From: Rhodocyclaceae bacterium | GTDB lineage: Bacteria > Pseudomonadota > Gammaproteobacteria > Burkholderiales > Rhodocyclaceae | Direction: 5' to 3' | Length of the DNA stretch: 64,000 nucleotides | Assembly: GCA_016718525.1 (NCBI GenBank) | Contig: JADKDD010000001.1 | Coordinates: 248,001-312,000, forward strand | Shown: positions 26,258 to 35,092 of the stretch, piece by piece | How positions within the stretch are numbered: position 1 is the stretch's first letter | Layout: the number at the start of each line of letters is the position of its first letter | The notes under the pieces: model-generated | Seen by the model: only the letters and a program-made list of their open reading frames with translations | Database searches by the model: none | What the model was told of the DNA's origin: nothing | Position numbers and translations under genes: made by a program

Positions 26258-27256
26258 GTGCGGGCGGCAGTGCAAGCGATTATTGAGTCACCGGATGCCG
26301 AATATCGGGCGCCATTTTGGCTGCCCGGAGGCAATTTGCAGACGCTTTGGCCGCTGGCAATCAGGGGCGCGTTACCTGCATATCGACGCGAGCGATGGAG
26401 AACTCCTGACGATGACTTCATCGATCTCGATTGGGTAGATCCGGAAAGCCCGGCGTCGCAAGTGCCTACCGTGGTTCTATTCCACGGACTTGAAGGTAGC
26501 TCGGCAAGCCACTACGCGCGCGCGCTCATGCATGCCGTTGCAGCGCGTCAGTGGCGTGGTGTGGTTGTTCATTTCCGCGGTTGTTCAGGTGAACCAAATC
26601 AACTCATACGCAGTTATCACTCGGGCGACTCGGCGGAACTTGACTGGATACTTCGCCGACTAAAGAACTTCCATGGTGGGTCACTATTTGCCACCGGAGT
26701 TTCACTCGGAGGCAATGCGTTGCTTAAGTGGCTCGGCGAGCAGAAAGCGTCCGCTTGCGACGTTGTGACGGCTGCTGCCGCTGTATCAGCGCCTTTGGAT
26801 CTGGCGCTGGCGAGCCGCACGCTGGAGGCAGGGTTCAACCGCATTTACACCACCAATTTTCTTAAAACGCTGGTTCCTCGAGCACTGGTCAAACATCGCC
26901 GATTTCCTGGCGTGATTGATGAGGTCCGGCTAACCAGAGCACACACGCTCGCTGATTTTGATAGTGCGGTGATCGCGCCAGTACATGGCTTTGTCGACGC
27001 CAACGACTACTACGTGAAGTGTAGTTCCAAGCAATTTCTTCGATTCGTGCGAGTGCCAACACTCGTTTTGAATGCGAGGAACGATCCGTTTCTGCCCGAA
27101 CAAGCGCTGCCGGCTGCCAGCGAGGTTTCCAAAGATGTTGAACTTCATTTTCCTGCCGACGGAGGGCACGTTGGCTTCGTCAGTTCGGCATTGCCCGGAA
27201 ATCTCGATTGGTTGCCGCAACGTCTATTGCGGCACTTTGATGCGTGTTTGCCATGA
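26258..27256 (+). CDS. YheT-family alpha/beta hydrolase
   Basis: 332 residues from a GTG directly after the preceding stop. The N-terminal APFWLPGGNLQTLWP is diagnostic for the YheT/ABHD1-3 group. Catalytic elements are LFHGLEGSSASHYARA, the nucleophile elbow GVSLGGNALLKWLGE, and a late NARNDPFLPEQ acid and DGGHVGF histidine. It is a cytosolic esterase/hydrolase with an unknown physiological substrate. The GTG start and zero spacing suggest coupled translation. Confidence 0.88.
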   Translation: MRAAVQAIIESPDAEYRAPFWLPGGNLQTLWPLAIRGALPAYRRERWRTPDDDFIDLDWVDPESPASQVPTVVLFHGLEGSSASHYARALMHAVAARQWRGVVVHFRGCSGEPNQLIRSYHSGDSAELDWILRRLKNFHGGSLFATGVSLGGNALLKWLGEQKASACDVVTAAAAVSAPLDLALASRTLEAGFNRIYTTNFLKTLVPRALVKHRRFPGVIDEVRLTRAHTLADFDSAVIAPVHGFVDANDYYVKCSSKQFLRFVRVPTLVLNARNDPFLPEQALPAASEVSKDVELHFPADGGHVGFVSSALPGNLDWLPQRLLRHFDACLP

Positions 27257-27328
27257 TTCTTGGACACGTCTGCACCAGTTTCACCCGTGTCATAATCTTC
27301 GGCTTGATTTTGTTACTGGATTTTTCAT

Positions 27329-28783
27329 ATGGACACTTCCGTTGACGGTCGACGCCGCGTTACCCGCAGAGGCGGTCCGACCTCGGAGCGCCGCCGGCTT
27401 GCCCGTTTGGCCGTCCCGGCTGCACAGATATTCAAGGCCTATGACATTCGCGGTGTCGTGGGCGAGACACTGACGGCCGATACTGTACGCATGATCGGTC
27501 AGGCGCTGGGGAGCGAAGCCTTAGCGCGCGGCGTTAAGGCCATTGCGGTCGGCCGCGATGGCCGCCTTTCAGGCCCGGAACTTACCAGTGCGCTTACTCA
27601 CGGAATCACCAGTTCCGGTGTCGACGTCATTGACATTGGTCGCGTGCCGACACCGCTGACTTATTTCGCTGCACATCAACTCGGTACCGATAGCTGTGTT
27701 TCGGTAACAGGAAGTCATAATCCGCCGAACTACAACGGATTGAAAATGGTGCTTGCAGGTCAGACACTTTACGGAGAGATGATTCAGGATTTGCGTCGCC
27801 GTATCGCCAGCGTCAATTTGTGTGAAGGCAATGGTCATCTGCGCCACGCCAACGTGATCGAAGCCTATTTGCAGCGCATAACCTCGGACGTCAAAGTGGC
27901 ACGGCCGATGAAATTGGTGATCGACTGCGGCAATGGCGTTGCCGGTGGAATCGCCCCGGCACTATTCCGGCGCATGGGCTGCGAGGTGATCGAACTTTTT
28001 TGCGAGGTGGATGGACGGTTTCCGAATCACCATCCTGACCCTTCGAAGCCGGAGAACTTGCGTGACCTCCAGCGCGTTTTGCGGGAGTCCGATGCGGAGT
28101 TGGGATTGGCGTTTGATGGCGATGGTGATCGGCTGGGTGTGGTGACCAAGGACGGCGAGATTATTTTTTCGGACCGCTTGTTGATGTTGTTTGCGGCAGA
28201 CGTGCTGAGCCGGAACCCTGGCGCCGAGATCATTTACGACGTGAAGTGTTCGCGCTGGGTCGCCGAGTCAATCCGCTTTCAAGGTGGTCGGCCGTTGATG
28301 TGGAACACTGGCCATGCGTTGATCAAAACCAAACTCAAAGAAACTGGCGCGCCACTCGCAGGAGAAATGAGCGGACACATTTTCTTCCGCGATCGGTGGT
28401 TTGGTTTTGACGATGCGCTGTATGCCGGCGCACGCTTGCTGGAAATTGTCTCGCGCTGGAAAGATCCAAGTTGGCCGCTAAAGAACTTGCCCAATGCCTT
28501 ATCAACGCCAGAACTCAATATTGCAATGGGTGAAGGCGAACCGCATGCGCTGGTCGCCAAACTGTTGAGCGATGGCAAATTTCCGACCGCGACCAATTTG
28601 GTAACGATTGATGGCGTGCGAGCTGAGTACAAAGACGGCTTTGGTCTGGTTCGTGCGTCAAATACAACGCCTGTGGTGGTCCTCAGATTCGAGGCTGATT
28701 CGGCGGCAGCAATGCAACGGATACAGACGGAATTTCGCGCCGCGCTGACAAGTACCTGGCCAGGCCTGAAAATCGACTTTTGA
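27329..28783 (+). CDS. Phosphomannomutase/phosphoglucomutase
   Basis: 484 residues of the alpha-D-phosphohexomutase family (AlgC/ManB type). The phosphoserine loop is TGSHNPPNYNG near residue 130, the Mg loop is AFDGDGDRLG near residue 265, and the sugar loop is GEMSGHIFF. A 30-residue basic N-terminal extension precedes IFKAYDIRGVVG. The enzyme interconverts 6-phospho and 1-phospho hexoses for polysaccharide, LPS and exopolysaccharide synthesis, which fits waaF upstream. Confidence 0.93.
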   Translation: MDTSVDGRRRVTRRGGPTSERRRLARLAVPAAQIFKAYDIRGVVGETLTADTVRMIGQALGSEALARGVKAIAVGRDGRLSGPELTSALTHGITSSGVDVIDIGRVPTPLTYFAAHQLGTDSCVSVTGSHNPPNYNGLKMVLAGQTLYGEMIQDLRRRIASVNLCEGNGHLRHANVIEAYLQRITSDVKVARPMKLVIDCGNGVAGGIAPALFRRMGCEVIELFCEVDGRFPNHHPDPSKPENLRDLQRVLRESDAELGLAFDGDGDRLGVVTKDGEIIFSDRLLMLFAADVLSRNPGAEIIYDVKCSRWVAESIRFQGGRPLMWNTGHALIKTKLKETGAPLAGEMSGHIFFRDRWFGFDDALYAGARLLEIVSRWKDPSWPLKNLPNALSTPELNIAMGEGEPHALVAKLLSDGKFPTATNLVTIDGVRAEYKDGFGLVRASNTTPVVVLRFEADSAAAMQRIQTEFRAALTSTWPGLKIDF

Positions 28784-29003
28784 GTATTGCGGAGTTGCTG
28801 GTCAGCGCAACGGGAGGTCGGTGCGTCATCACGACGCCAAGGTAACGCTTGCTGCGTCTCATCCGTGATTTATAGCGAACGTCGCAGGTTTTCCGCGTGC
28901 ATCGAACCGATTTGATTGAATATTGTGGGCTTGATTGAACGTTCATAAATTGGTTGATTGGGTGATGATTCGCTACTCATGCGGTCACTTTGACGAACCA
29001 CAA

Positions 29004-29198
29004 ATGCACTGTCGATCTGTAGTCGTCATCGCCACGCTAACTGTTTCCTTCTCTGGCTGTACCGTAATTGCTGTCGCCGATGCGGTGGTATCCACGACTG
29101 TGTCGGCAGCTGGAACTGTTATCAGTACCACGGCATCGGCAGTCAGTTCAGGTGTAAAGGCGGTAACCGGGAACAGCGATGGGGCGGCAAAAAAGTGA
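29004..29198 (+). CDS. Small Ala/Val/Thr-rich lipoprotein
   Basis: 64 residues from the ATG at 29004: MHCRSVVVIATLTVSFSGC is a lipoprotein signal with lipobox FSGC. An extremely low-complexity mature part follows (VADAVVSTTVSAAGTVISTTASAVSSGVKAV). It resembles short lipoproteins of the NF038104 kind. In-frame ATGs at 28935 and 28968 would give a cytosolic leader, so I prefer 29004. Function unknown; it is probably an outer-membrane or periplasmic lipoprotein. Confidence 0.6.
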   Translation: MHCRSVVVIATLTVSFSGCTVIAVADAVVSTTVSAAGTVISTTASAVSSGVKAVTGNSDGAAKK

Positions 29199-29243
29199 TG
29201 ATCGCCACGTTGGAAAGATACTGATTTTTTAGATTGGAGCGAA

Positions 29244-29489
29244 ATGATGGGTACAGACACTCGATATTGCTATCACTGCCGGGTTCATCATCCAAGTAAT
29301 GAAACGCGCCAAATCACAACCAAAACCGGGACCCGGTGGCGTTGTGTGCGGAGTATTGAGGCAACTCGAATCAGTGAAGCCGAACGTACCGCCTTTGGCC
29401 GGAGCGTTTCGGCTATGAATACCGCCGAAGCGCAGAGTCGTGCACAGCGGGTAAGTGAACACCACCTGGAGCAGTGGAACCGCCGCTGA
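29244..29489 (+). CDS. Small Cys/His protein, function unknown
   Basis: 81 residues preceded by GGAGCGAA, a good ribosome site for ATG ATG at 29244-29249. The N-terminus is CYHCRVHHP then RWRC, so three Cys and two His could hold one zinc. The rest is a charged amphipathic helix region (SEAERTAFGRSVSAMNTAEAQSRAQRVSEHHLEQW). I do not recognise a family. It follows the small lipoprotein gene on the same strand. Confidence 0.6.
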   Translation: MMGTDTRYCYHCRVHHPSNETRQITTKTGTRWRCVRSIEATRISEAERTAFGRSVSAMNTAEAQSRAQRVSEHHLEQWNRR

Positions 29490-29612
29490 TCCAGTGACCT
29501 GCGGTTGAGTCGTCAATACAACTTGACGACGCAACTTTCGGCCGGGAGTTGAGGGCCCGTTTTCCTTGCACGCCGATGCAAATCAGCCGCGCATCTGATA
29601 CGTCAGCGTGGC

Positions 29613-29876
29613 TTAGACGCTTTCAGTCTGCTTGACGGATTGAGCCGAAGTCAGGATAGTAAGCAAGCCTTGTGCGTGTTCTGCCGCATCGCGACCAAGC
29701 CCGGTCAAGTATCCGCCGTCGGCCTGGGTCAGCAATCCTTTTGCGTGCAGGCGCAGGGTGGCGGCGATCACTGATGCATCCGCCGTTTTATGCACTTTGA
29801 TACCTTGTTGGCTGGTCGCCAGGTCAAAGCGCATCAAGGTGTTCAGTTCTTCAATCAGCTCAGCGTTGTAGGGCAT
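29613..29876 (-). CDS. TIGR02647 family protein
   Basis: 87 residues: PYNAELIEELNTLMRFDLATSQQGIKVHKTA then LRLHAKGLLTQADGGYLTGLGRDAAEHAQGLLTIL. This matches the TIGR02647 family, a small winged-helix-like protein of proteobacteria that is annotated as conserved hypothetical or DNA-binding. A GAGGAG site precedes the ATG by 6 bases. It sits downstream of the 50-residue Cys-rich protein on the same strand, 58 bp away. Confidence 0.8.
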   Translation of the reverse strand: MPYNAELIEELNTLMRFDLATSQQGIKVHKTADASVIAATLRLHAKGLLTQADGGYLTGLGRDAAEHAQGLLTILTSAQSVKQTESV

Positions 29877-29933
29877 GTTTTCTCCTCATTCCGGCCATTA
29901 CACTTGGGGAATCACTGTCGAGTTCGCGCTCTG

Positions 29934-30086
29934 TTATTTGGATTTTGGTGCTCCGGAATCTTTACCAGCCTTTTCGGCCGGCGCACCGTCCGAAGGCTGG
30001 TCGCCAAGAATAGACTTGGCCGGACAAATCGAAAACACCGGGCATTTTTTACACCCCACCGCAATCGCAATCGGACAAACTGTCAT
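29934..30086 (-). CDS. 50-residue Cys-rich protein
   Basis: The minus-strand frame from ATG (30086-30084) to TAA (29936-29934) encodes MTVCPIAIAVGCKKCPVFS and then ICPAKSILGDQ, followed by a Lys/Ala/Pro tail of about 23 residues. Four cysteines in a C-x7-C-x2-C-x6-C spacing suggest a small metal or Fe-S site. A GGAG sequence lies 7 bases upstream. Similar short CKKCPxxxxCP proteins occur unnamed in betaproteobacteria, as I recall. It lies between alaS and the TIGR02647 gene, all on the minus strand. Confidence 0.7.
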   Translation of the reverse strand: MTVCPIAIAVGCKKCPVFSICPAKSILGDQPSDGAPAEKAGKDSGAPKSK

Positions 30087-30134
30087 GGCGTACTCCGTAA
30101 AGAGGATTGAAGACTTGAATCCTACCTGTTTTTC

Positions 30135-32756
30135 TTAGAGGCGCCCGGAAATCCACTCCGGCACGCTGGCAAGCGCCTTGCCCAGATGTTCGGGTTGATT
30201 GCCACCGGCCATTGCCATGTCAGGACGACCGCCACCTTTGCCACCGACCTGTAGCGCCACGTGATTCACCAGATCACCAGCCTTGAGTTTTCCGATCAAG
30301 TCATTGGTTACTCCAGCAATCAGTGATACCTTTCCGTCGCTGTGGCTAGCCAGCACGATTGCCGCCGACTTCAGTTTGTCCTTCAGTTGATCCAGAGTCT
30401 GCCGCAGAGCGGCCGCATCTGCACCTTCTTGTACCGCAGCAAGGACGTTGACACCTTTGATATCGACGACCTGTTCCGCCAGGTCACTTCCCTGCGTTGC
30501 GGCCAGTTTGGATTTGAAGCGTATCAGTTCCTTTTCCAGTGCTTTTACTTGATCGAGAACCTGGCCGACGCGGTTTGCAACCTCTCCCGGTTGCGATTTG
30601 AGTTGATTGGCAACCGCGTCAATGACCGCTTGTTGCTGCTGAACAACCTCGACCGCGACATCTCCGCACACTGCTTCAATGCGCCGAACACCGGCGGCGA
30701 CACCGGATTCGCTGATCACTTTGAAGAAGCCGATATCTCCAGTGCGATCGACGTGCGTGCCGCCGCAAAGTTCACGACTACTACCAATGTCGAGTACGCG
30801 AACCTCGTCGCCATACTTTTCGCCGAACAACATCATGGCACCGGTCTTTTGCGCCTCTTCGATCGCCATGACCCGTGCACTAGTTGCAGCGTTGAGAATA
30901 ATCTCGTCGTTCACCAGTCGCTCAATTTGGAGAATTTGCTGGTTGGTCACCGGATGCGTGTGGGCAAAGTCAAAGCGGGTCTTGCTTTCATCGACTTGCG
31001 AGCCTTTTTGCTGGACGTGATCGCCGAGTACTTCACGCAGGGCCTTGTGCATCAAGTGCGTCGCGGAATGATGACGCATGGTGCGTGTGCGCGAAATGCT
31101 ATCGACCAACGCCGTGCCGCCAGCACCAACTCGCAAATTTCCTGTGCTGACAGTGCCATGATGACCAAACACCGCAGCCTGAATTTTTTGCGTGTCTTCG
31201 ACGGCGAAGATTCCGCCGGAAAGGCGAAGCTGACCGCGATCGCCGACCTGACCTCCGGATTCGGCATAGAAAGGTGTTGTATCGAGAACCACGACACCGA
31301 CCTCACCTTCGCTAAGCTCGGCGACTGCCACCCCATCTTTGTACAGGGCCAACACATTGCATTTACTTTGTAATGACGAATAGCCGTCAAACTGAGTCGC
31401 CGCACCGGCGTAGTCCAGATTCGCCGCCATTTTGAATTTTCCCGCTGCGCGAGCCTGATTCTTTTGATGTGCCATCGCCACATCAAACGCGGCACTATCA
31501 ACCGTAAAGTTGCGCTCGCGACATATGTCAGCCGTCAGGTCCAACGGAAAACCATAGGTATCGTGCAATTTGAAAGCAGTTTCGCCCTTGAATACGGTTA
31601 CGCCGGCTTGACTCATCGCCGCGAGTTCATCCTCAAGGATCGACATGCCGTGCTCGATAGTGGCGAAAAATCGATCTTCTTCCTGGTGCAGAATTTCTGT
31701 GACACGAGCTTGTGTCGTTACCAGCTCCGGATAGGCCGCACCCATTTCCTTGACCAGGTCCGGCACCATGCGATGAAAGAATGCGCTACGCGCACCCAGT
31801 TTGTAGCCATGACGAATGGCGCGGCGGATGATCCTGCGGAGCACGAAGCCGCGACCTTCGTTGCCGGGGATAACGCCATCGGCCAGCAAAAAGGTGCAGG
31901 CGCGAATATGGTCCGCCAGCACTCGCAGCGACGGACTATTGATGTCGGAAGCTGACGTCTCACGCGCAGCCGCGGCGATCAGCGTTTGGAACAGGTCGAT
32001 TTCGTAGTTGGCATGAACATGCTGGAGGACAGCCGATATGCGTTCCAATCCCATGCCGGTATCGACAGACGGCTTCGGTAGCGGATGCATGACACCAGCC
32101 TCATCGCGATTGAACTGCATGAACACGTTGTTCCAGATTTCGATGTAGCGGTCGCCGTCCTCATCCGGCGAGCCAGGCGGGCCGCCCGGAATGCCCTCGC
32201 CATGATCATAAAAAATTTCACTACAGGGACCGCATGGACCGGTATCACCCATCATCCAGAAATTGTCAGACGCGTAGCGCCCGCCTTTGTTGTCACCGAT
32301 GCGAATCACTCGTTGCGCCGGCACGCCGATTTCCTTGGTCCATATGTCGTAGGCTTCATCATCCTCGGCATATACCGTTACCCACAATCGTTCTTTAGGC
32401 AACTTGAATACACCGGTGAGCAACTCCCAGGCAAAGTGCAAGGCATCGTGTTTGAAATAATCGCCAAAGCTGAAGTTTCCCAACATCTCAAAAAACGTAT
32501 GGTGTCTGGCCGTATAGCCCACATTTTCCAGGTCGTTGTGCTTGCCGCCGGCACGCACGCATTTTTGAGAAGTAACCGCGCGGTTATAACCACGCTTGTC
32601 GAAGCCCAGGAACACATCCTTGAACTGGTTCATCCCCGCGTTGGTAAACAACAAAGTCGGGTCGTCGTGGGGGACCAGCGAACTGGAAGCAACCACTTGG
32701 TGGCCCTTTGACGCGAAAAAATCCAGAAAGGCCTGGCGGATTTGTGCACTTTTCAT
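30135..32756 (-). CDS. alaS: Alanyl-tRNA synthetase
   Basis: 873 residues from ATG at 32756; two further in-frame starts lie up to 32765. The class II core is HHTFFEMLGNFSFGDYFK and TGMGLERISAVLQ. The editing domain has HSATHLMHKALREVLG and the zinc motif ELCGGTHVDRTGDIG. The C-Ala domain ends VSLIAGVTNDL and VNHVALQVGGKGGGRPDMAMAGG. It charges tRNA-Ala and clears Ser- and Gly-tRNA-Ala. Length and all motifs are normal. Long antisense frames (for example 343 codons at 30342-31373) are shadows of this gene. Confidence 0.97.
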   Translation of the reverse strand: MKSAQIRQAFLDFFASKGHQVVASSSLVPHDDPTLLFTNAGMNQFKDVFLGFDKRGYNRAVTSQKCVRAGGKHNDLENVGYTARHHTFFEMLGNFSFGDYFKHDALHFAWELLTGVFKLPKERLWVTVYAEDDEAYDIWTKEIGVPAQRVIRIGDNKGGRYASDNFWMMGDTGPCGPCSEIFYDHGEGIPGGPPGSPDEDGDRYIEIWNNVFMQFNRDEAGVMHPLPKPSVDTGMGLERISAVLQHVHANYEIDLFQTLIAAAARETSASDINSPSLRVLADHIRACTFLLADGVIPGNEGRGFVLRRIIRRAIRHGYKLGARSAFFHRMVPDLVKEMGAAYPELVTTQARVTEILHQEEDRFFATIEHGMSILEDELAAMSQAGVTVFKGETAFKLHDTYGFPLDLTADICRERNFTVDSAAFDVAMAHQKNQARAAGKFKMAANLDYAGAATQFDGYSSLQSKCNVLALYKDGVAVAELSEGEVGVVVLDTTPFYAESGGQVGDRGQLRLSGGIFAVEDTQKIQAAVFGHHGTVSTGNLRVGAGGTALVDSISRTRTMRHHSATHLMHKALREVLGDHVQQKGSQVDESKTRFDFAHTHPVTNQQILQIERLVNDEIILNAATSARVMAIEEAQKTGAMMLFGEKYGDEVRVLDIGSSRELCGGTHVDRTGDIGFFKVISESGVAAGVRRIEAVCGDVAVEVVQQQQAVIDAVANQLKSQPGEVANRVGQVLDQVKALEKELIRFKSKLAATQGSDLAEQVVDIKGVNVLAAVQEGADAAALRQTLDQLKDKLKSAAIVLASHSDGKVSLIAGVTNDLIGKLKAGDLVNHVALQVGGKGGGRPDMAMAGGNQPEHLGKALASVPEWISGRL

Positions 32757-32964
32757 GATGAGCAAGGTTGGAAAACAATTAGCCGATTTTACGCGATCAG
32801 CCCCAACCGGAGACAGTGGCGATCGACCAAAGTGCTGGCCGGTGGGCCCTTGATCGCGACCGGTCGGCCAGTGTCAGGTATGACAAATCTACGCTACAGA
32901 TTTATTGCTTTGTAGACCGCAAAAACCCTGTGTAGGAACCCCAAAAAGCGTCGTGAGACCTGAT

Positions 32965-33699
32965 TCACATCGCCTCAGGAGACCAGAGATCCGGTCTGTC
33001 GGTAAAGACTGCTGCGCAACCCAATCCGAAAAGGCGCGTCGCCTCAATCACTGTATTAACCGTGTAGCACGCCCAAACAATTCCCAAGGTGTTGAGTTCG
33101 TCTGCCTCGCGCGCAGAGACATGTTTCGCGGCCAGGTGCAATGCATTGGCTCCCGTCCGTGCAAAAATCGACGGCCAATCAGTTGGCAACGACTCGAACA
33201 GTGCCGCGTAGCGAAATTTTGGTCGCTTGGCCTGGGTTTCCTGCAGTGCGGCCAGCAAAGCCATGTGCGAGAACGATGAGATGACACCGTGACCGTTCCA
33301 ATGTTGAGTTAGCCAGCGACCGACAACTGACCCGGTGAGCGTTTCGAATCCGGTTGCTGGTTTGATCTCGATATTCGTCCAAAGTCCCAGTCGATCCGTG
33401 TGTCGCATCGCCTCTTTCAGGGTTGGCACCGGCGCGCGCCCGAAGGCCGCATGATATTTGCTGTTGACCTCAAACTGTCGGATCTGTTCAGCGCTCAAAC
33501 TGGCCACTTGGCCTCTGCCCGTGGTGGTTCGATCAACTGCTTCATCATGAATTAGTAACGGAATTTCGTCGGCCGACAACATTACGTCGAATTCCACTCC
33601 GCGACACCCCAATCGTGCCGCCAGGTCAAGTCCGGCAAGCGAGTTTTCCGGCGCCAATGCGCCACCGCAACGATGCGCAATGATCCGTGGATAGTTCAC
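32965..33699 (-). CDS. Glycerophosphodiester phosphodiesterase (UgpQ-like)
   Basis: 244 residues without a signal peptide: IAHRCGGALAPENSLAGLDLAARLGCRGVEFDVMLSADEIPLLIHDEAVDRTT carries the catalytic His-Arg, Glu, Glu-x-Asp and His of GDPD. WTNIEIKPATG and TVNTVIEATRLFGLGCAAVFTDRP complete the barrel. It hydrolyses glycerophosphodiesters to glycerol-3-phosphate in the cytosol, as UgpQ does. A UgpB-like binding protein lies 5 bp upstream on the same strand, so the pair fits a glycerophosphodiester uptake system. Confidence 0.9.
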   Translation of the reverse strand: MNYPRIIAHRCGGALAPENSLAGLDLAARLGCRGVEFDVMLSADEIPLLIHDEAVDRTTTGRGQVASLSAEQIRQFEVNSKYHAAFGRAPVPTLKEAMRHTDRLGLWTNIEIKPATGFETLTGSVVGRWLTQHWNGHGVISSFSHMALLAALQETQAKRPKFRYAALFESLPTDWPSIFARTGANALHLAAKHVSAREADELNTLGIVWACYTVNTVIEATRLFGLGCAAVFTDRPDLWSPEAM

Positions 33700-33704
33700 G
33701 ATAC

Positions 33705-34979
33705 CTACTTCCCCGGGACGGCTCCTGCCGGCTTTGCGTTTGCCGCCGGAACCGTGTTGGCACGCGCGGAGGTGACGTCCAGTGCTTGCTTGGCCGGGTA
33801 TTTTTCGTTCCAGACCGACAACACCTCTTCGTTGAAAATTGCCCTCAGCAAATCACGCGTGCTGCCATTTCGCAGGTGCTCGCCAGCTTTCCGAGGCATC
33901 GACAATCGTTTGACCAGTCCTTCCTTTTGCGAATTGGGAATGTTCGTCGCCTCCTGAAGTGCCTTTACAGCGGCTGAGCTCATGGGCAAAAACGTTGTTC
34001 CCTTGACCCATGTGCGTTGTGTCTCAGGTAGCATCAGGTAACGCACAAAACGGGCGATCAACTGGTATTCAGGCTTCTTGTGGCCGGCCAGAATCCAAAG
34101 TGAGCTGCCATCCGGGAGAAGATCACTCGGTCGCGCTTCACTCATGTCATCGTAATACGGCAAAGGCGCGACCGACGCGTCAATACCGTGCCTGACAATT
34201 TCAGCGAACAATGAAGATTCACCTGTCAACATCGCGCATTCACCACTCAAAAAGCGCGCATCTGCCTCGCGACCGGGCCCGGAATAAATGAAATACTTGC
34301 TGCGCTGCCAAGTGGCGAGCAGCGCGAGATGTTTAACGTTGACCAGCCCGTTAACACGAATTACTTCCGGACTGCGTTTGTTCGCCTGGACTGGCAGTAT
34401 TGCTTGTCCGTGCTGAGCAGCAAGGTTTTCGACATGAATCCAACTGAAGTTGGAACTCGTCAGTGGGCACGCGCTACCGCTGGTGCGAAGGTCACCGGCA
34501 AGTTCCTGCAGATCTACCCAGCTGCGAGGTTCCACTGGATCGGTTTTTCCCGCCTTCGCCAATAAAGTTCGGTTCAAAAACAGTACCGGAAAATTCAGCC
34601 CGAGCGGAAGCGCTTGAAGCTGTCCGTTGGAGTCGTCGACGGTATCAGCAATCTGCGGGAAAAACTCCTTTGCACTGAGTTGCTGTGCATGCTCCTTCAT
34701 CATCTGTTGCAAGGGTATGAAGCGCGGCAGGGTACCAAAAAACTTCATGCTGTCACCCGCATCGAGCAATCCCATATGCACCTTGGTGTGTACGTCATCT
34801 TCGCCTGAAGCTGCCTGCAGGATCACCTTTCCCTTGCCCTTTTGGGCTTCGTTGAACTGAAGCACAACGTTTTCGAGGGTCTCCAGCTGGCCACCGCTGA
34901 GCGCATGGCGTAAAACGACCTCTTGTGATGTTGCGGCAGTAGAAACCAAAACACCGAGTACCAGCAAAAATCTGTTCAT
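33705..34979 (-). CDS. Extracellular solute-binding protein (UgpB-like)
   Basis: 424 residues from the ATG at 34979, which begins the signal peptide MNRFLLVLGVLVSTAATSQ. The longer frame to 35087 is not credible. A family 1 ABC sugar-type binding protein: VVLRHALSGGQLETLENVVLQFNEA, FPVLFLNRTLLAKAG, ECAMLTGESSLFAE and SLWILAGHKKPEYQLIARFVRYL. Together with GDPD it suggests glycerol-3-phosphate diesters as ligand. No UgpA, UgpE or UgpC gene is in this window, so the membrane part must be elsewhere or absent. Confidence 0.8.
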   Translation of the reverse strand: MNRFLLVLGVLVSTAATSQEVVLRHALSGGQLETLENVVLQFNEAQKGKGKVILQAASGEDDVHTKVHMGLLDAGDSMKFFGTLPRFIPLQQMMKEHAQQLSAKEFFPQIADTVDDSNGQLQALPLGLNFPVLFLNRTLLAKAGKTDPVEPRSWVDLQELAGDLRTSGSACPLTSSNFSWIHVENLAAQHGQAILPVQANKRSPEVIRVNGLVNVKHLALLATWQRSKYFIYSGPGREADARFLSGECAMLTGESSLFAEIVRHGIDASVAPLPYYDDMSEARPSDLLPDGSSLWILAGHKKPEYQLIARFVRYLMLPETQRTWVKGTTFLPMSSAAVKALQEATNIPNSQKEGLVKRLSMPRKAGEHLRNGSTRDLLRAIFNEEVLSVWNEKYPAKQALDVTSARANTVPAANAKPAGAVPGK

Positions 34980-35092
34980 AACGGAGAGAAGATAAAGTAG
35001 TCGCCTCAAGTTTAACCACCATTGCAACAATTTGGCATGTCCCGTAAGCTTGCGTTGTCGGTCGAGGGTGCCAGGCATAGGGTCCAAATGAA

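Noticed and set aside
31095..31125. Possible eighth copy of the 25-bp repeat inside alaS (minus strand, RVGAGGTAL)
   Set aside because: The similarity drops after the GTTGGTGCTGG core, and alanyl-tRNA synthetases normally have a VG-containing strand of equal length here.
30342..31373. 343-codon plus-strand open frame opposite alaS
   Set aside because: It is the antisense of strongly conserved AlaRS motifs and its translation has no family features. Long antisense frames are common in GC-rich genes.
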